Assembly (NCBI GenBank): GCA_012031475.1
Contig: JAAUTJ010000004.1
Coordinates: forward strand, 1 to 27,704
Origin: Leptolyngbyaceae cyanobacterium SM1_3_5
GTDB taxonomy: Bacteria; Cyanobacteriota; Cyanobacteriia; Elainellales; Elainellaceae
Direction of reading: 5' to 3'
DNA length: 27,704 nt
A model generated the notes under the pieces. It was not told the origin of the DNA and made no database searches. It worked only from the letters and a program-made list of their open reading frames with translations. Positions 26,931-27,704 of the stretch are shown in pieces (within the stretch, counting starts at the first letter, position 1; each line of letters begins with the position of its first letter). The position numbers and the translations under genes are program-made.

Positions 26931-27704
26931 ATGCAAAAAGCTTTATTTTTAGTTTGGAAGAATTATCAGCGTCGTGCAGAAGTTCTTGCGCCTCAAATGA
27001 TATCTGAGGTGCTATTCATTCCTCATATTTTCAGAAGAAAGGCATTCAGACTTGTTGATTACCTGTTCAAATTCTTGGTAAGTCTTCATGTTAGCATTCG
27101 ACAAAAGCCAAAATTTATTATCGCCCAGTCTCCTCCTTTGTATAGTGCCGTTCCAGCACTACTTCTGAAAATACCTTACGTGATAGATGCCCACAACCCG
27201 GTCTTTCAAAATGTAGGGGGCAAGATTTCTTGGGGAAAACTGCCTTTAAGCAGCTTCTTAATTAGAAACGCTCGTGCAGTCATTGTTCACAATCACAGCA
27301 TTCTTAATCTGGCAAAACAAGCTTACCCAAATGTGCGTTTTTTTAAGGTCTCTGACCCGATCGAAAAGATTGAATCTCGTCAAAAATCAGCGATTGCACA
27401 ATCAAATATTAGCTAATTTGTTCATTCGATCCAGATGAACCAATTGAAATTCTTGTGGAAAGTATGGCTAGCCTGCCAGAGTATAATTTTGTCATCACCG
27501 CCGATCCCTTAAAGCTTCCTTCTGAATTGCGAGTAAAACTTCAAAGTCTTACCAATGTTCAGTTGAAAGGCTTTCTCCCAGTTCGGGAATACCATGCTTT
27601 TCTTTGCAGCAGCGTCGCTGCTCTTGTCCTAACCAATCAAGATTCAATTCAACCTAGTGGTGCTTGTGAAGCTTTATCTTCCGATACACAGTTAGTTGTT
27701 AGCA
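26931..27704 (+). CDS. GT4-like glycosyltransferase, N-terminal part, one frameshift (runs off the right edge)
   Basis: The frame from ATG 26931 (MQKALFLVWKNYQRRAEVLA) runs to a TAA at 27414-27416, but the following sequence continues the same protein in another frame to the window end. The continuation includes FDPDEPIEILVESMASLPEY, FVITADPLKLPSELR and NVQLKGFLPVREYHAFLCSS. One base is missing between 27412 and 27413. The first half has KPKFIIAQSPPLYSAVPALL, PYVIDAHNPVF and an ARAVIVHNHS stretch, typical of GT-B enzymes. The second half leads into the donor-binding motif region (QPSGACEALS). An upstream in-frame TTG (26868) would add 21 residues that do not fit the family. About 257 residues are visible. 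It would add another sugar to the repeat unit. Confidence 0.8.

Overview
The window reads as cyanobacterial chromosome. The octamer GCGATCGC (HIP1) and its truncated forms recur through the first 22 kb (for example 8023-8030). The potassium-pump operon has the cyanobacterial order kdpA-kdpB-kdpG-kdpC-short kdpD, and the 3' third is an exopolysaccharide locus of the cyanobacterial Wzx/Wzy/Wzc type. I see no rRNA, tRNA, CRISPR array or complete insertion sequence.

Layout. (1) 1-416: the N-terminus of an MBOAT acyltransferase, reading left and leaving the window. (2) 738-2522: a leftward two-component pair, a membrane histidine kinase (frameshifted) and a LuxR/NarL-type response regulator. It diverges from kdp across a 506-bp gap that holds a palindromic candidate operator. 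(3) 3029-9513: rightward kdpA, kdpB, kdpG, kdpC and a short kdpD without a kinase domain. A multi-hairpin repeat element separates kdpA from kdpB, and a MITE-like element with inverted ends separates kdpC from kdpD. (4) 15267 down to 9629: a leftward five-gene chaperone operon with almost no gaps: TPR protein, J-like protein without HPD, GrpE, HscC-like Hsp70, zinc-ribbon/TPR protein. (5) 15602 to the right edge: a rightward polysaccharide assembly and export cluster. It holds a Pro/Ser-rich membrane protein of unknown function, the initiating sugar-1-phosphate transferase, a Wzc-type chain-length protein with tyrosine-kinase-like domain, an OPX export protein, a DxD glycosyltransferase, a GT2 glycosyltransferase, a Wzy polymerase, a Wzx flippase and the start of a GT4-like glycosyltransferase.

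How the parts work together. KdpABC (with KdpG supplying a KdpF-like segment) would be the ATP-driven high-affinity K+ importer. Short KdpD has no kinase and no KdpE lies nearby, so the divergent kinase/regulator pair is a plausible but unproven controller. In the chaperone operon, Hsp70, its exchange factor and a J-like partner are made together with two TPR proteins, which suggests a dedicated client or complex. In the polysaccharide cluster, the sugar transferase starts a lipid-linked repeat, the glycosyltransferases extend it, Wzx flips it, Wzy polymerises it, and Wzc/OPX set its length and export it.

One feature dominates interpretation. Ten genes, including grpE and kdpD, are each interrupted by one to three single-base shifts, 14 in all, mostly at short homopolymers. 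In every case the protein reads through if one base is added or removed. I annotate these as single genes over their full span and think uncorrected sequencing error is more likely than mass gene decay. The window alone cannot settle this.
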